From: Hymenobacter psoromatis | GTDB lineage: Bacteria; Bacteroidota; Bacteroidia; Cytophagales; Hymenobacteraceae | DNA length: 64,000 bases | Assembly (NCBI RefSeq): GCF_020012125.1 | Contig: NZ_JAIFAG010000001.1 | Coordinates: 2,976,001 to 3,040,000, forward strand | Direction: 5' to 3' | In this document: one piece after another, positions 34,285-44,382 of the stretch | Numbering within the stretch: the first letter of the stretch is position 1 | Layout of the letters: every line of letters starts with the position of its first letter | Program-made: the position numbers and the translations under genes | The notes under the pieces: generated by a model | The model's input: the letters and a program-made list of their open reading frames with translations, nothing else | Database searches by the model: none | Told to the model about the DNA's origin: nothing

Positions 34285-35364
34285 CTAGCCACCGAATAAG
34301 GCGAGAAAGTTGGGAGTATTGGCTTCTACTGAGTAACGCTCCACGATGGTACGGCGGGCGGCCGCGCCCAATTCAGCCCGCAAACCTGGTTGCGCCAGCA
34401 GCCGTTGCAGGGCAGTATACCACTGGTCGGGCGTTGCGCATACGAAACCGTTCCGGCCATCAGCTACTACCTCCGTGTTCATGCCAACCGGCGACACCAG
34501 TGCCGGGATACCCAACGCCATGTACTGGAGCGCCTTAAATGCGCACTTGCCGCGCGCCCAAGGGTCGTCCACAAGTGGCATCAGCCCCACGTGAAAAGTT
34601 AGCAGGTCGGCAATTTCCGTATCTCTGCGCCAAGGCCGGAAACGAAAGCCCCGTAGCCCTGGGTCATCGGGCGGCTGGTTGGCAATCACGCAAAACTCAA
34701 AGTCATGCCCTTCCGCTTCGAGCCGGCGCAGCACGGGCCATATTAGGTCGAGGTGCCGCAGGGTGGTATGCGTACCGGTCCAGCCGATAACGAGGGGGCC
34801 AGGCTGTAGCTGGTAACGTACCTGGTTGTGCAGCCGGTTGGTATCGAGGGTAGTGGGGTTTATACTAGCAGACGGGTTGAATTGCCGGGCGAAGTCCCGC
34901 AGGTAAGCATTACCACAACTGTTCTTCCAGGCCCAGCGGCAGAGACTGCTTACCTTTTGCTGCCATTTCAGCCGGCCAATAAATCCTGCCTCCCCCGCGG
35001 GGTCCTTTAACCAGATAGCATCATCAAAATCGTAGATAATGCGTTTGCGCAGCACCTTGGCAATAATCCATTCCAGTATGGGCGGCCCAATGGGCGCTGC
35101 CTCGCGGTGAATAAACACTACGTCGTAGCCCGGCACGGCAAATAGCAGACCCAACCGCCGCATAAATCCCAGTAGAATACCTACTACCTTTTCCCCAGTG
35201 TGCCCCGGCTTGTAGAGAATGGCCCAGGTAGCCGGTGATAAGAAGGACTCTTGGCGATACGTGTGCCCCTCCGCCGCTAGCGCCGGCAGGTACTGCTCAA
35301 ACCGAAACCGCTGCGATGGAGCTTGCCCAGGGGGGTAGGGAGCGAGAAAGAGAATGCTGCTCAT
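34285..35364 (-). CDS. Glycosyltransferase, GT-B fold (GT4-like)
   Basis: A 359-residue protein started at the ATG at 35364 (MSSILFLAPYPPGQAPS); the frame runs 17 codons upstream only by overlapping the previous gene. The N-terminal Rossmann half has GQAPSQRFRFEQY. The C-terminal half has VIGWTGTHTTLRHLD, GLMPLVDDPWARGKCAFK and ALGIPALVSPVGMNTEVV, the retaining GT4 donor-binding pattern with the conserved E replaced by a K-x-x-K-x-L-like region. Cytoplasmic, peripheral to the membrane. Donor and acceptor unknown. It lies 7 bp downstream of another glycosyltransferase gene. Confidence 0.82.
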   Translation of the reverse strand: MSSILFLAPYPPGQAPSQRFRFEQYLPALAAEGHTYRQESFLSPATWAILYKPGHTGEKVVGILLGFMRRLGLLFAVPGYDVVFIHREAAPIGPPILEWIIAKVLRKRIIYDFDDAIWLKDPAGEAGFIGRLKWQQKVSSLCRWAWKNSCGNAYLRDFARQFNPSASINPTTLDTNRLHNQVRYQLQPGPLVIGWTGTHTTLRHLDLIWPVLRRLEAEGHDFEFCVIANQPPDDPGLRGFRFRPWRRDTEIADLLTFHVGLMPLVDDPWARGKCAFKALQYMALGIPALVSPVGMNTEVVADGRNGFVCATPDQWYTALQRLLAQPGLRAELGAAARRTIVERYSVEANTPNFLALFGG

Positions 35365-35371
35365 AATCAGG

Positions 35372-36577
35372 TTAGAGCCTGGAACTAGCAGGCAACAAAG
35401 CAGTATAGGCCTCACGGGCGCGCTCCACTGAGCGGTATCGCACGGCTAGCCGTTGGATAATAACCCGGTGTAGGGGGTTAGTTAACTGCTCCTGGATACT
35501 AGCTAGCGCCGCGCTCACACTGTCTGGCCGGGCGAGGTTAAACACGGCCCCACCACCCTCGGCCGTTATAATGCCCGAGTCGTCACCTACGCCTTCGGTC
35601 AGCAGCACGGGTAAGCCGCTGGCCCAGTACTCACCTATTTTAATAGGCGACACATAAGGCGTAGGCCGATGTAGGCCAAAGGCAAAATCGGCCGCCGATA
35701 GATAGGCCGGTACTTCGGCAAAGGGCACTTTGGTAATGGTGACGCGGACAGAGTCTAGGTCGACAGCGGCTAGCCGGGCACGCACCTCAGCCGGGGCTTG
35801 GGGCGTGAGCAGCAATAGCCGAAAATTCGGCCCAAAAAATTCGGCTACCTCTTTAAACAGCCCGTAGGCTTCCTCATCGTAGTAGATACCCCCAAACTTC
35901 CCGACGTAGACCCCACCTACCGTGTCGGCTGTCCAGGCTAACTGCTGCCGCACCTTGGTGCGGGCTATGGGGTCATAGGCAAAATCGGTGAGACTAACCG
36001 AGCACGGCACCGTGACGACGCGCTCAGCCGGCACGCCCTCGCGCAATAATTGGCGACGGTAGCTCTCGGCCACTGGCATTAAACCAGCTGCCCGCTTCTT
36101 CTGTTGATTTTCCCAATATTGCTGAAAAATATAGCGTGGGTCATACCACCGCCACACGCCTGCTTTTCGCATATATTCGGCGTGCGGCTCGAACGACTCC
36201 ACATAAAAGGGCAATCCTGTGCGCCGCTGAACCAGGTAAGCAAGTGCCCCCGCTGGTGCACCCCGCGCCAAAATAATATCGGCACCAAACTGCCGCGCCT
36301 GTTCGGCCAGCTCACGCGGGAAGCGCCGGAAATCATTAGTTTTTGTCACCAATACCCTTTGTCCAGGCGGCGATAGCAGCGGCTCAAAACTTATTTTATT
36401 ATTGGCGAAAGGTAGCGTTAGCAGGGGCGGACATAAGGCCGCTTGGCCGCGCTCCACCGTCACCAACCGGATGGCGGCCACATCGGGGCGTGCTTGCAAC
36501 ACATGCAAGTGGGGCAGCACGGTGGCCGTAGTGAGGGGGTCCTCGAAGCCCCAGTAGCTCAAAAATAGAATACGCAT
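35372..36577 (-). CDS. Glycosyltransferase, GT-B fold
   Basis: A 401-residue protein starting MRILFLSYWGFEDPL. An N-terminal segment ADIILARGAPAGALAYL and a C-terminal donor-binding part (GVYVGKFGGIYYDEEA, then YVSPIKIGEYWASGLPVLLTEGVGDDSG) fit GT4-like enzymes. The conserved KIGEYWASGLPVL segment contacts the nucleotide sugar. It belongs to the minus-strand run between gmd and the formyltransferase, with a 20-bp gap from the upstream GT2 gene. The donor is not assignable. Confidence 0.8.
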   Translation of the reverse strand: MRILFLSYWGFEDPLTTATVLPHLHVLQARPDVAAIRLVTVERGQAALCPPLLTLPFANNKISFEPLLSPPGQRVLVTKTNDFRRFPRELAEQARQFGADIILARGAPAGALAYLVQRRTGLPFYVESFEPHAEYMRKAGVWRWYDPRYIFQQYWENQQKKRAAGLMPVAESYRRQLLREGVPAERVVTVPCSVSLTDFAYDPIARTKVRQQLAWTADTVGGVYVGKFGGIYYDEEAYGLFKEVAEFFGPNFRLLLLTPQAPAEVRARLAAVDLDSVRVTITKVPFAEVPAYLSAADFAFGLHRPTPYVSPIKIGEYWASGLPVLLTEGVGDDSGIITAEGGGAVFNLARPDSVSAALASIQEQLTNPLHRVIIQRLAVRYRSVERAREAYTALLPASSRL

Positions 36578-36597
36578 GGGTAGCAGTTAGGCAGGGG

Positions 36598-37518
36598 CTA
36601 GCGGCCCAGCAGGCGCTTAGCCCACTGCACTACGCCGGGTGGTGTGGCGCAACGCAGTAGTAGTGCCGCCCCGGCCTGGCCCGGCAGCCCCGGCATGGCC
36701 CGCCAAGCAAAGCGTAAGGCCTGGGCCTGATAACCATCAATATGGGCGTGAATGGCACAAAGGTAGTGGAGCCGCCCCAGCAGCACCTGGCGCTGGGCAG
36801 CCGTGAGGGTCAGGTGCTGCTGCATCCAGCCTACCGCCAGTTCCAGCCGCCGAATGAAGCCCTGATTATCTGCGCGCATCGAGCGCTGGTCGTGGTCGTT
36901 CATTGTCAGTGTCAGGGCATCCACGAGTTGCACCGCGTCACCATGCTGGGTATTTTCGAGCATAAACATCCAATCCTCGATGGCTGCGTAGCGTCGGTCC
37001 TCCTCAAAACGGCGTAGGTCGGGGTTTTCACGCCGCACGCACACGTTGCAAGCCAGCGCATTACCCTGCAAAAAGGTATCAAAACCCAATGGCCCGGTCG
37101 GTAGGAAAGCAAGGTCGCTGGGCCGTCGCCTCCCCGCGCGGTCAAAGTCGTATTTAGTAGCAATAAAGTTCGGCCAAGTGGGACTGGCTTCGATAGCTGC
37201 GTGCAGCGTAGCTAAGTGCTCGGGGTGAAACAGGTCGTCGGAGTCCAAAAAAACGGCGTATTCACCCTGAGCGTGGTCAAGGCCGTAGTTGCGGGCCGCG
37301 CCGCGCTCGGCGTTTTGTTTAAGCAGATAGTGAAAGCGGAGGTCGGCCAGAAAAGGCTGCACTATTTCGGCCGTGTGGTCACGGCTGCCATCATCTACCA
37401 CCAGCACCTCGAAGGTTGCGAACTCCTGCTGGCGTACAGATTCCAGCGTCTTACCAATAAGGTCGGCCCGGTTATAAGTGGGAATAATAACACTGAAAAA
37501 AGGCTTTACTGACCGCAT
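36598..37518 (-). CDS. Family 2 glycosyltransferase
   Basis: A 306-residue GT-A enzyme started at the ATG at 37518 (MRSVKPFFSVIIPTYNR); the 24 codons upstream overlap the gmd-side terminator hairpin and are not real. Motifs are SVIIPTYNRADLIGKTLES, VLVVDDGSRDHT near residue 47, and EYAVFLDSDDLFHPEH around 88, the metal-binding DxD equivalent. No membrane helices. Inverting sugar transfer to the growing glycan is expected. Confidence 0.85.
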   Translation of the reverse strand: MRSVKPFFSVIIPTYNRADLIGKTLESVRQQEFATFEVLVVDDGSRDHTAEIVQPFLADLRFHYLLKQNAERGAARNYGLDHAQGEYAVFLDSDDLFHPEHLATLHAAIEASPTWPNFIATKYDFDRAGRRRPSDLAFLPTGPLGFDTFLQGNALACNVCVRRENPDLRRFEEDRRYAAIEDWMFMLENTQHGDAVQLVDALTLTMNDHDQRSMRADNQGFIRRLELAVGWMQQHLTLTAAQRQVLLGRLHYLCAIHAHIDGYQAQALRFAWRAMPGLPGQAGAALLLRCATPPGVVQWAKRLLGR

Positions 37519-37554
37519 CTGACAGACACAAAAATAAAACGTAAAAATACGGGC

Positions 37555-37586
37555 ATAAAAAAGGACTGACCGATTGGTCAGTCCTT
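37555..37586 (-). terminator. Rho-independent terminator after gmd
   Basis: An 11-bp stem AAGGACTGACC pairing with GGTCAGTCCTT with a 4-base loop. On the minus strand it is followed by a T-run. It starts 22 bp past the gmd stop codon at 37609. Confidence 0.9.
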
Positions 37587-37608
37587 CCATGTTAGGCAGG
37601 AACTTAGC

Positions 37609-38721
37609 CTATTCGTGGTAGTTATACACCTTGTGCCCGCCTTTGAGCAGGTAAGCATCGCGGCGAAATAGCTCTACATCAGCAGTCATCATATCCTTCA
37701 CCAAAGATGCTAGGTCGTGCTTGGGTACCCAGCCAAGTTTGGTCTTAGCTTTGGTAGGGTCGCCAATCAGCAACTCTACTTCGGTGGGACGGAAGTAGCG
37801 GGGGTCTATTTCGAGCACTACGTCGCCGGGCTGCACTTTAGCGGCGGGATTATTGACGCTCACTACGTGGCCTTTTTCGTCTACACCGTCGCCCGTGAAG
37901 GCCACCTCAATGCCAACTTCAGCAAAAGCCATTTTCACGAAGTCGCGCACGGTCGTGGTCACGCCGGTTGCAATAACAAAATCCTCCGGTTCGTCTTGTT
38001 GCAAGATGCGCCACATGGCATCTACGTAGTCCTGGGCATGGCCCCAGTCACGCTTTGAGTCGATGTTGCCCAAGAAAATCTTGCTCTGTAAGCCCAGCGA
38101 AATGCGGGCTACTCCACGGGTAATTTTGCGCGTTACAAAAGTTTCACCACGCAGCGGGCTCTCGTGGTTGAAGAGGATACCGTTGCAGGCAAACATGCCG
38201 TAAGCCTCGCGGTAATTTACCGTAATCCAGTAGGCGTACATTTTGGCCACCGCATAGGGTGAGCGAGGGTAGAAAGGCGTAGTCTCGCTCTGTGGCACGG
38301 CCTGCACTAGTCCATAAAGCTCCGAAGTAGACGCCTGGTAAATGCGCGTCTTATCCGTAAGTCCCAATATGCGAATGGCTTCGAGCAGGCGTAGCGTACC
38401 GATGCCATCAGCATTGGCTGTGTACTCGGGTGTATCGAATGACACCTTCACGTGTGACATAGCCCCGAGATTGTAAATCTCGTCGGGCTGAATCTCCTGC
38501 ACAATGCGAATTAGGTTCGTCGAGTCATTCAAGTCACCGTAATGCAGCGTGAAGCGCACGTTGCTCTCGTGGGGGTCCTGATACAGGTGGTCAATACGGT
38601 CGGTGTTGAATAGCGATGAGCGGCGCTTAAGACCATGTACCTCGTAGCCCTTTTTGAGTAGCAATTCAGCTAAGTACGCGCCATCTTGACCCGTAATACC
38701 CGTGATGAGTGCAACTTTCAT
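37609..38721 (-). CDS. gmd: GDP-mannose 4,6-dehydratase
   Basis: A 370-residue short-chain dehydrogenase that converts GDP-D-mannose to GDP-4-keto-6-deoxymannose, the first step to GDP-L-fucose. The NADP-binding start is [15 protein letters not shown], then [22 protein letters not shown], and the catalytic Tyr/Lys in [15 protein letters not shown] around residue 157. The [15 protein letters not shown] segment is characteristic. The next step, GDP-L-fucose synthase, is encoded at 50585 in the same locus. It has its own terminator, and a 262-bp AT-rich gap precedes it. Confidence 0.96.
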   Translation of the reverse strand: MKVALITGITGQDGAYLAELLLKKGYEVHGLKRRSSLFNTDRIDHLYQDPHESNVRFTLHYGDLNDSTNLIRIVQEIQPDEIYNLGAMSHVKVSFDTPEYTANADGIGTLRLLEAIRILGLTDKTRIYQASTSELYGLVQAVPQSETTPFYPRSPYAVAKMYAYWITVNYREAYGMFACNGILFNHESPLRGETFVTRKITRGVARISLGLQSKIFLGNIDSKRDWGHAQDYVDAMWRILQQDEPEDFVIATGVTTTVRDFVKMAFAEVGIEVAFTGDGVDEKGHVVSVNNPAAKVQPGDVVLEIDPRYFRPTEVELLIGDPTKAKTKLGWVPKHDLASLVKDMMTADVELFRRDAYLLKGGHKVYNYHE

Positions 38722-38983
38722 GAAAAGTATGGTTGAATGAGTGATGTCTTAAAGAAAAAGTTAGTATAATTTAAATCTATTTTATGCGATAATTAGCCTA
38801 CCATTTAAGTGAACTGTCAAGGATACTTAATCTACGCCATGACTTTAGCGTAGAACATCCCCAAATTAGGAATAAGACTTTTCGCAGTTTACTTGCGTAA
38901 CAAGTTAGCTTATTAAGTAAGCTAACTGCTAAATTCTGAACTCAAATTGTAGTAGCTCTTCTGTTGAAGGTATTATCTTTTAT

Positions 38984-40021
38984 CTAGACTGGCTGCTTCA
39001 CTTGCCAGCTTATCAAACATTTGGTTAGCAGCTTTAAGAGGCGCCCAGAAGCAATATGCTTACGCAACGGTTGGCGCATTACGAAAGGTATTAACGCGAG
39101 CCTATACTGCTGGGTGGCCTCCAATATCCGTGCCCATTGTTGACTCAGGACTTGATAAACAATGTGAACGGGCATTGCCGACTGCCGTGCCTGTCGACCA
39201 AAATCTTCGAGTAGGGTAGCTACCTGCTCGTATTCGTTGGAGGTGAAAGTGTGCGGTTCACCGATTGTTAGCAATTCGAACGCTGAAGTTTGCGCTGGCT
39301 CCAGCCGAATATTCAGACGTTCCATTTGCTCCCGCTGAATGCGGGCGCTGACCTGCCGTTGCGCCAAACTACGACGACGGCTAATTTGGTGCGGATGAAT
39401 GCGATAATCCAGTAACACTTCAGAAAGATTGTGTACTTCAGTCACGCTGCACATATCCGCCCAAAGCTTATAGTCTTCCGCACATTCATAAGCTACATTG
39501 TAGCGCAGGTTATTATCTAGTAATACCTGCGTGCGAATAATAACTGCTGGCTGAAAAAACGAATTTTGCAGCCACATCGTGTATTGAATTGTACCGTTGT
39601 CCGTTGGCACAAGTTTGATGGCTTTGCTCGCGCCGATGTAACGCACGGCACTGCCGCATAGGCCTACCTCCGGGTGTGCCTCCATATAAGCTAGTTGCCT
39701 AGCAATTCGCTCAGGGTGAGCAATATCGTCCCCGTCCATACGCACAATGTATCGCCCCCGTGCCCGGTCAATACCTTCGTTCATGTTCGGCGATACGCTA
39801 CGGTTTACCGGATTGTCGAAAAAAATAATGCGCGGGTCAGTATAACTTCTTACTATCTCGGCAGTAGTATCCGTCGAACCATCGTTATAAATCAGAAATT
39901 CAAAATCAGTAAACGTCTGGTGCAGAATACTGTCGATAGATTCGTGAAGGTAAGTAGCCGCATTATAAACCCCCATAAGCACCGTTACAAGTGGCGGAGA
40001 GATATAGTTATTAAGTATCAT
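38984..40021 (-). CDS. Family 2 glycosyltransferase
   Basis: A 345-residue GT-A enzyme started at the ATG at 40021 (MILNNYISPPLVTVLMGVYN); the 24 codons upstream look like non-coding AT-rich sequence. Motifs are VTVLMGVYNAATYLHESIDS, FLIYNDGSTDTT and RYIVRMDGDDIAHPERI (DxD-like). It stands alone between two gaps of more than 200 bp (38722-38983 and 40022-40240) in which I see no gene. A small inverted repeat at 38903-38927 lies past its stop codon. Confidence 0.83.
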   Translation of the reverse strand: MILNNYISPPLVTVLMGVYNAATYLHESIDSILHQTFTDFEFLIYNDGSTDTTAEIVRSYTDPRIIFFDNPVNRSVSPNMNEGIDRARGRYIVRMDGDDIAHPERIARQLAYMEAHPEVGLCGSAVRYIGASKAIKLVPTDNGTIQYTMWLQNSFFQPAVIIRTQVLLDNNLRYNVAYECAEDYKLWADMCSVTEVHNLSEVLLDYRIHPHQISRRRSLAQRQVSARIQREQMERLNIRLEPAQTSAFELLTIGEPHTFTSNEYEQVATLLEDFGRQARQSAMPVHIVYQVLSQQWARILEATQQYRLALIPFVMRQPLRKHIASGRLLKLLTKCLISWQVKQPV

Positions 40022-40240
40022 TACATTAAATTTTACAGTATTATTTTTTATGTTTATCAATCCAACGTCGCATGCATTTGAACTTTCAATCACCTACGGT
40101 AAACTTGCAAGCTAACTACTCACGCACCGCTGGTTCACATAAAGTTTCATATTAATGTTCTGGTAAATAATACGGAATTTTGCAGAAAATTACTTTAATT
40201 TCTACGCGTAAAAAGCTTGCAGATTAATTTAAAGACTGTT

Positions 40241-41338
40241 TCAACTGCTTAGATAAAGTAGTAATTTATTCATTTGCTTACCTAGTAGCGAACTAAACCG
40301 TTTCTCAATAAACACATGAACTAAATACGAAGCGACTAACATCAACCCAATAATGCTTATTAATAAAAAATATTTATTAACTGAATAATTTATTTTTTGA
40401 AATAAAATATATCCAATATTACTATGCAATAAGTATAATGGATAGGTAATTGCTCCTAACCGATTTAGCCAGGGAAAACGGCTCATATCTATTTTACGCT
40501 TAACTATCAGCCAAAAAAATACGAAGATAAAAGCAATAACTAGAGCAACAATAGTTACTGAGTGAGGCTGATGAAAAACCCTTGTGTGAACTTGTGCTTC
40601 AATCCACGCACTACGCACACATAATATAAATGACGCAATTAATAAGCCATAAATTTTCCATAGTGGCATCAGATTATTTTGAAGGACGTAAAAAAGCATT
40701 CCCGCAATAAAAAAAGAGCTGTATTCTGGAATGAGTAAATAATGAAAAGGAGTATCTGTAGCAGCTGATAATTGTGCAGCACCTGTATATATAATCCAAA
40801 TAAGTATGAAAATATCTATTTCTTTAAATATTTTATAAGACATAAGTAAACTTATTAAAAAATAAAAATTAATTTCCGTAGCAAGTGTCCAGTAGGCCCC
40901 GTCTATATCACTATAGCCTAAGAAATGCTGGAGCATTGTCATATTCACAATGTATTGCATCTTGGTGACATGCATATTCTCTGACCAAGCTAAGCTTTGT
41001 AGTGTTGGCCCAAAAAAAAGAATAATTATGAAAGTAAGTGTACAGGCTACCCAGAAGGCTGGATACAGACGGGTAATTCGTGATATAAGAAATTGCTTCA
41101 ATGTTTTCTTATAAGCCGACATTAATACCACGTAACCTGAAATAACAAAAAAGAGCTCTACCCCTAGGTAAAAATACTTAGTAATTGGTTCAAAATATTC
41201 ATATCGTACTGGACTAAGATTAGATAAATTATATACAATAAATGTATAATGATATATCACTACTAAAATAGCAGCTAAGAAACGTAGCAAGTCTATCTCG
41301 TAAAATCTAGTATGTATATCTTTTGGCTCTGGTTCCAT
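40241..41338 (-). CDS. Acyltransferase 3 family membrane protein
   Basis: A 365-residue polytopic enzyme. Features are RFYEIDLLRFLAAILVVIYH at the start with the conserved Arg and His, ELFFVISGYVVLMS around residue 80, and TRLYPAFW near 120, followed by about ten helices. The family O-acetylates cell-surface sugars using acetyl-CoA. Its composition is very AT-rich. It is flanked upstream by a GT2 gene (58-bp gap) and probably decorates the exported glycan. Confidence 0.9.
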   Translation of the reverse strand: MEPEPKDIHTRFYEIDLLRFLAAILVVIYHYTFIVYNLSNLSPVRYEYFEPITKYFYLGVELFFVISGYVVLMSAYKKTLKQFLISRITRLYPAFWVACTLTFIIILFFGPTLQSLAWSENMHVTKMQYIVNMTMLQHFLGYSDIDGAYWTLATEINFYFLISLLMSYKIFKEIDIFILIWIIYTGAAQLSAATDTPFHYLLIPEYSSFFIAGMLFYVLQNNLMPLWKIYGLLIASFILCVRSAWIEAQVHTRVFHQPHSVTIVALVIAFIFVFFWLIVKRKIDMSRFPWLNRLGAITYPLYLLHSNIGYILFQKINYSVNKYFLLISIIGLMLVASYLVHVFIEKRFSSLLGKQMNKLLLYLSS

Positions 41339-41396
41339 TTGAAATACTCAAATACAAAATAGGTTAATAAACATTTGTACTTAGTGGCAAATAACA

Positions 41397-42341
41397 TTAA
41401 TATTTTTTAGGAAACATTCGGTGCAATAACACTTTCGCATAGCTCCGTTTGCCCATTATTTGGTATGCACTGGGGCTTAATAACTGATTACCTAACTCAT
41501 CGTGGTATAATGCACTAATTTCCGAAACAAAAGATTGCTCGACGCGGCTATCCCACAGCAACTCATTAAATTTCAGAATGAGCAGCCGTACCCGTTCTTC
41601 ATAACTAATAATACCGTGTTTCTGCAAAATGTGCAGGGTGCGTAGGTACTCGCGGTAGGCCATGCCATTTTTAAGTGAAGGGCTGGTTACATCCTTATCA
41701 TGCTTGCGAAAGTAATTGAGATACTTGCCCACTACGAATACCTCGCCATGCTGGGCCACCAACATCCAGAATAAGTAATCGCCCGTGAACTTATAGGTGG
41801 TGAAGCACTTATCAATCTTATAGTACGTTTCCTTGCGGAAAATAGCTTGACTGGCATTGGATATGGCCGTTATGCGAAGCATCTTTTCCCGCACAAAACT
41901 CAGGCCTTGGTATGTCTTGTACAAAAACTTATTTTCGTTGACGTATAGAATATCGTTACCTTTAATAGCCACCGACATGCAAAAGGAGATGCACGTTTGG
42001 GGCGTGATGCCAGCCACTAAGGTTTCGAGTAGTGTAGGCTCACACCAGTCATCACTTTCGGCCAGCCATATCCACTCATATTGGGCCAGCTCGATGCCTT
42101 TAGCCCATTGCTTGAAAGTAGTTCCGCTGTTTTCAGTATTAATCAATATCTGACTGACACGGGGGTGATTCCGGTATTGCTCGATGACGGTTACACTACC
42201 GTCTGTTGAGCAATCATCAAGGATGATAAGTTCGAAGTGCTGGTATGTTTGCTCCAATATAGAATCTAGCCGCTCTTTCAAGTAAGGGCAATGATTATAG
42301 TTTGGGACAATAACCGAGATTTGTATGGGCAATGTATCCAT
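41397..42341 (-). CDS. Family 2 glycosyltransferase (first of three related copies)
   Basis: A 314-residue GT-A enzyme. Motifs are ISVIVPNYNHCPYLKERLDS, ELIILDDCSTDGS, SGTTFKQWAKG and WIWLAESDDWCEPT. The NSGxTFKQWxKG segment and the ESDD motif are shared with the genes at 42409 and 44383, so these three form one subfamily, probably from old duplications. The related copies have clearly different base composition. It should add one sugar to the repeat unit; the donor is unknown. Confidence 0.87.
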   Translation of the reverse strand: MDTLPIQISVIVPNYNHCPYLKERLDSILEQTYQHFELIILDDCSTDGSVTVIEQYRNHPRVSQILINTENSGTTFKQWAKGIELAQYEWIWLAESDDWCEPTLLETLVAGITPQTCISFCMSVAIKGNDILYVNENKFLYKTYQGLSFVREKMLRITAISNASQAIFRKETYYKIDKCFTTYKFTGDYLFWMLVAQHGEVFVVGKYLNYFRKHDKDVTSPSLKNGMAYREYLRTLHILQKHGIISYEERVRLLILKFNELLWDSRVEQSFVSEISALYHDELGNQLLSPSAYQIMGKRSYAKVLLHRMFPKKY

Positions 42342-42408
42342 TAGAATGGCGGCCTGGTATCGGTTCAGCGCTAATTAAATGCGCTTAATCACCTATGCTG
42401 CTCGTAAC

Positions 42409-43443
42409 TTATTTTCCACTTTTTTTTAGCCAGCGGTACAGGAGTCGGTCGCCCAATAAAATTCTAAATCCGCTGGCTTTGCTAAAGAATTTGCGACCGA
42501 ACGTTCGAAAAATCAACTTCCTTGTTCGAGGGTCTATTACTATAAAATTTCGAAATATTGTCCGTTGGCGAGACCAAGGAATAAAGAAATGGATAGTGGC
42601 ATTGTACCACAATTCCAACAGAAACCGGATGGCCTTCTCGACAAACACGGGGTCAAGTTCGCCGTATGCGCGCAACAGTATTGGCACGCGACTGGCTTCT
42701 TCCACGGTCGTGCCATTTTCATAGTTTTTGCTGCGGGCGTTCTGGCGGTGCGTGCGGAAATAATTGAGCGGCTGAGCCACGTAGGCCATCTTACCTCTGG
42801 CTAGTAACCTTGCCCAAAATATCACATCCCCTACCAGCCGATAGCTTTCGTCGGCGGGACCAGCGGCACGCAGGGCGCTGGCCCGCATCAGCACGGCGCT
42901 GGCATTGGGGATGAAGTTGCGAAACGATAGATACCGCAACACAAGCGGTAGACCCTCAGCCACGAAGTCATGCTGCCACTGAGGTCCTAGCTCTGTCAGG
43001 AAGCTTTCCCAGGTGCCACTCACGTGCCCGTACTCATCTACATCGAATGAGTTGCAATATGCTAGTACTACCGCTTCGTCAGCTAGCAGCGGGACCAACA
43101 GCTTTTCCAACAGGTCGGGTTCGGCAAAGTCGTCGCTCTCGGCTACCCATACGTACTCACCTCGGATTAGGGCAAAGCCTTTGTTCCACTGTTTGAAAGT
43201 ACTGCCACTATTTTGCGCATTGAGCACTACCCGGATGCGGGTGTCCTGAGCCGCATACTTAGCAATTACCGCTCTGCTGTCGTCGGGCGAACAATCGTCA
43301 AGCAACAGCACCTCGAGGTCACGGAAGGTCTGGTTCAGCACGCTTTCGATGCGTTGTGGCAAATACCGGGCGTGGTTGTAGTTGGGGATGATAACCGATA
43401 CCCGCGGCGTAGAGATAGAAGAATTTGGGGTCATGACGTCCAT
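42409..43443 (-). CDS. Family 2 glycosyltransferase (second related copy, GC-rich)
   Basis: A 344-residue enzyme; ATGs at 43443 and 43434 are both possible starts. Motifs: VSVIIPNYNHARYLPQRIES, EVLLLDDCSPDDSR, SGSTFKQWNKGFAL and YVWVAESDDFAEPD. It is closely similar along its length to the product at 44383 but is encoded with much higher GC, so the two have probably been in different genomic backgrounds. The gene for a PF13712-type glycosyltransferase lies 43 bp upstream. Confidence 0.87.
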   Translation of the reverse strand: MDVMTPNSSISTPRVSVIIPNYNHARYLPQRIESVLNQTFRDLEVLLLDDCSPDDSRAVIAKYAAQDTRIRVVLNAQNSGSTFKQWNKGFALIRGEYVWVAESDDFAEPDLLEKLLVPLLADEAVVLAYCNSFDVDEYGHVSGTWESFLTELGPQWQHDFVAEGLPLVLRYLSFRNFIPNASAVLMRASALRAAGPADESYRLVGDVIFWARLLARGKMAYVAQPLNYFRTHRQNARSKNYENGTTVEEASRVPILLRAYGELDPVFVEKAIRFLLELWYNATIHFFIPWSRQRTIFRNFIVIDPRTRKLIFRTFGRKFFSKASGFRILLGDRLLYRWLKKSGK

Positions 43444-43486
43444 CTTGGCGGTGTGAAGAGGCTGACAACGTTGCGGCATTACTCGC

Positions 43487-44350
43487 TTATTTCGTTGCTT
43501 TCTTCAGGTGTTGCTTTACCAGCCACCAAGTATCCCGGTTTCCAAAATCCAGCGCCAGGCATTGCCCTAGACTATATACCACATCGCCCGCGCTTACCCT
43601 GAAATCTAGCATCATGCGCACTATATGCTGAAACGATACCAGCTGCCGCTTTTTTATTTCGGTTTGGTCAACAGTAATTACTCCGAATGGTAGCCGGTCC
43701 TTCCAGCGCTTATAGTAGTTTACCGCGTTGTGCAGCCAGTCGGCCCCATACGTACCCATCGAAAAGTGTTCTATCAGCAGTTCAAACGTGACCAGGTTTT
43801 TATATTTAGTCTGCACCCTACTGCAAAAATCAATGTCGTAGAAGTGAAAATGCGGAAAATGCTCGCTGTCAAATGGAAACTCCTGCCATACGGCCTTGCG
43901 GCAACACAACCACAGTCCGTCCAAGGTAGCAACTTCTGCCGTTTTCTCGGCATCCGGGTTCCAGTGGTCATACTGTGCTACCGAATGCTTGGTTGTGTGT
44001 AGTACATTAATGCGGAGAGTATCAGCTCCCCCCCCCGTCCAGCCTGCCGGGGCTTTGGCCTGGTAAGTGCCGCCAGCTACCCCTAACACACCTACGTCTG
44101 GGTCTGCTAGGGTGTTAGCCACGATAGCGCCCCAGTCCTGGGTGTGAAACTTGAGGTCTTCATGCATAAAGCATAGGTACTCGTACTTTGCCCGGAAAGC
44201 CCCGATGTTGTAGGCTTCGCAGATGCCATATTGTCCCTGGCTGTTATCAATGGCAATAATTTCGTAAGGAATACCGATAGTGGCTTGAACATTTTTTTTG
44301 ACCTGCTCAAGTTGATAAAAATCACGGGAGCATATTATTAATGAAATCAT
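43487..44350 (-). CDS. Glycosyltransferase-like protein (GT2-like, PF13712 type)
   Basis: A 287-residue protein starting MISLIICSRDFYQLEQV. It shows the compact GT-A pattern IIAIDNSQGQYGICEAYNIG, YEYLCFMHEDLKF (DxD equivalent HED) and DGLWLCCRKAVW, then HFHFYDIDFCSRV, as in the single-domain glycosyltransferase-like family found in Bacteroidota polysaccharide loci. No signal or membrane segment is visible. It lies between the two closely related GT2 genes. Confidence 0.75.
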   Translation of the reverse strand: MISLIICSRDFYQLEQVKKNVQATIGIPYEIIAIDNSQGQYGICEAYNIGAFRAKYEYLCFMHEDLKFHTQDWGAIVANTLADPDVGVLGVAGGTYQAKAPAGWTGGGADTLRINVLHTTKHSVAQYDHWNPDAEKTAEVATLDGLWLCCRKAVWQEFPFDSEHFPHFHFYDIDFCSRVQTKYKNLVTFELLIEHFSMGTYGADWLHNAVNYYKRWKDRLPFGVITVDQTEIKKRQLVSFQHIVRMMLDFRVSAGDVVYSLGQCLALDFGNRDTWWLVKQHLKKATK

Positions 44351-44382
44351 AATCCACTGTTTACTATCAGAATACAGTACAG

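Noticed and set aside
38722-38983. Possible tRNA or small gene in the AT-rich gap before gmd
   Set aside because: Small stems exist (38903-38927 and a TCTACGC...GCGTAGA pair), but no cloverleaf, anticodon arm or open frame with a start context could be drawn.
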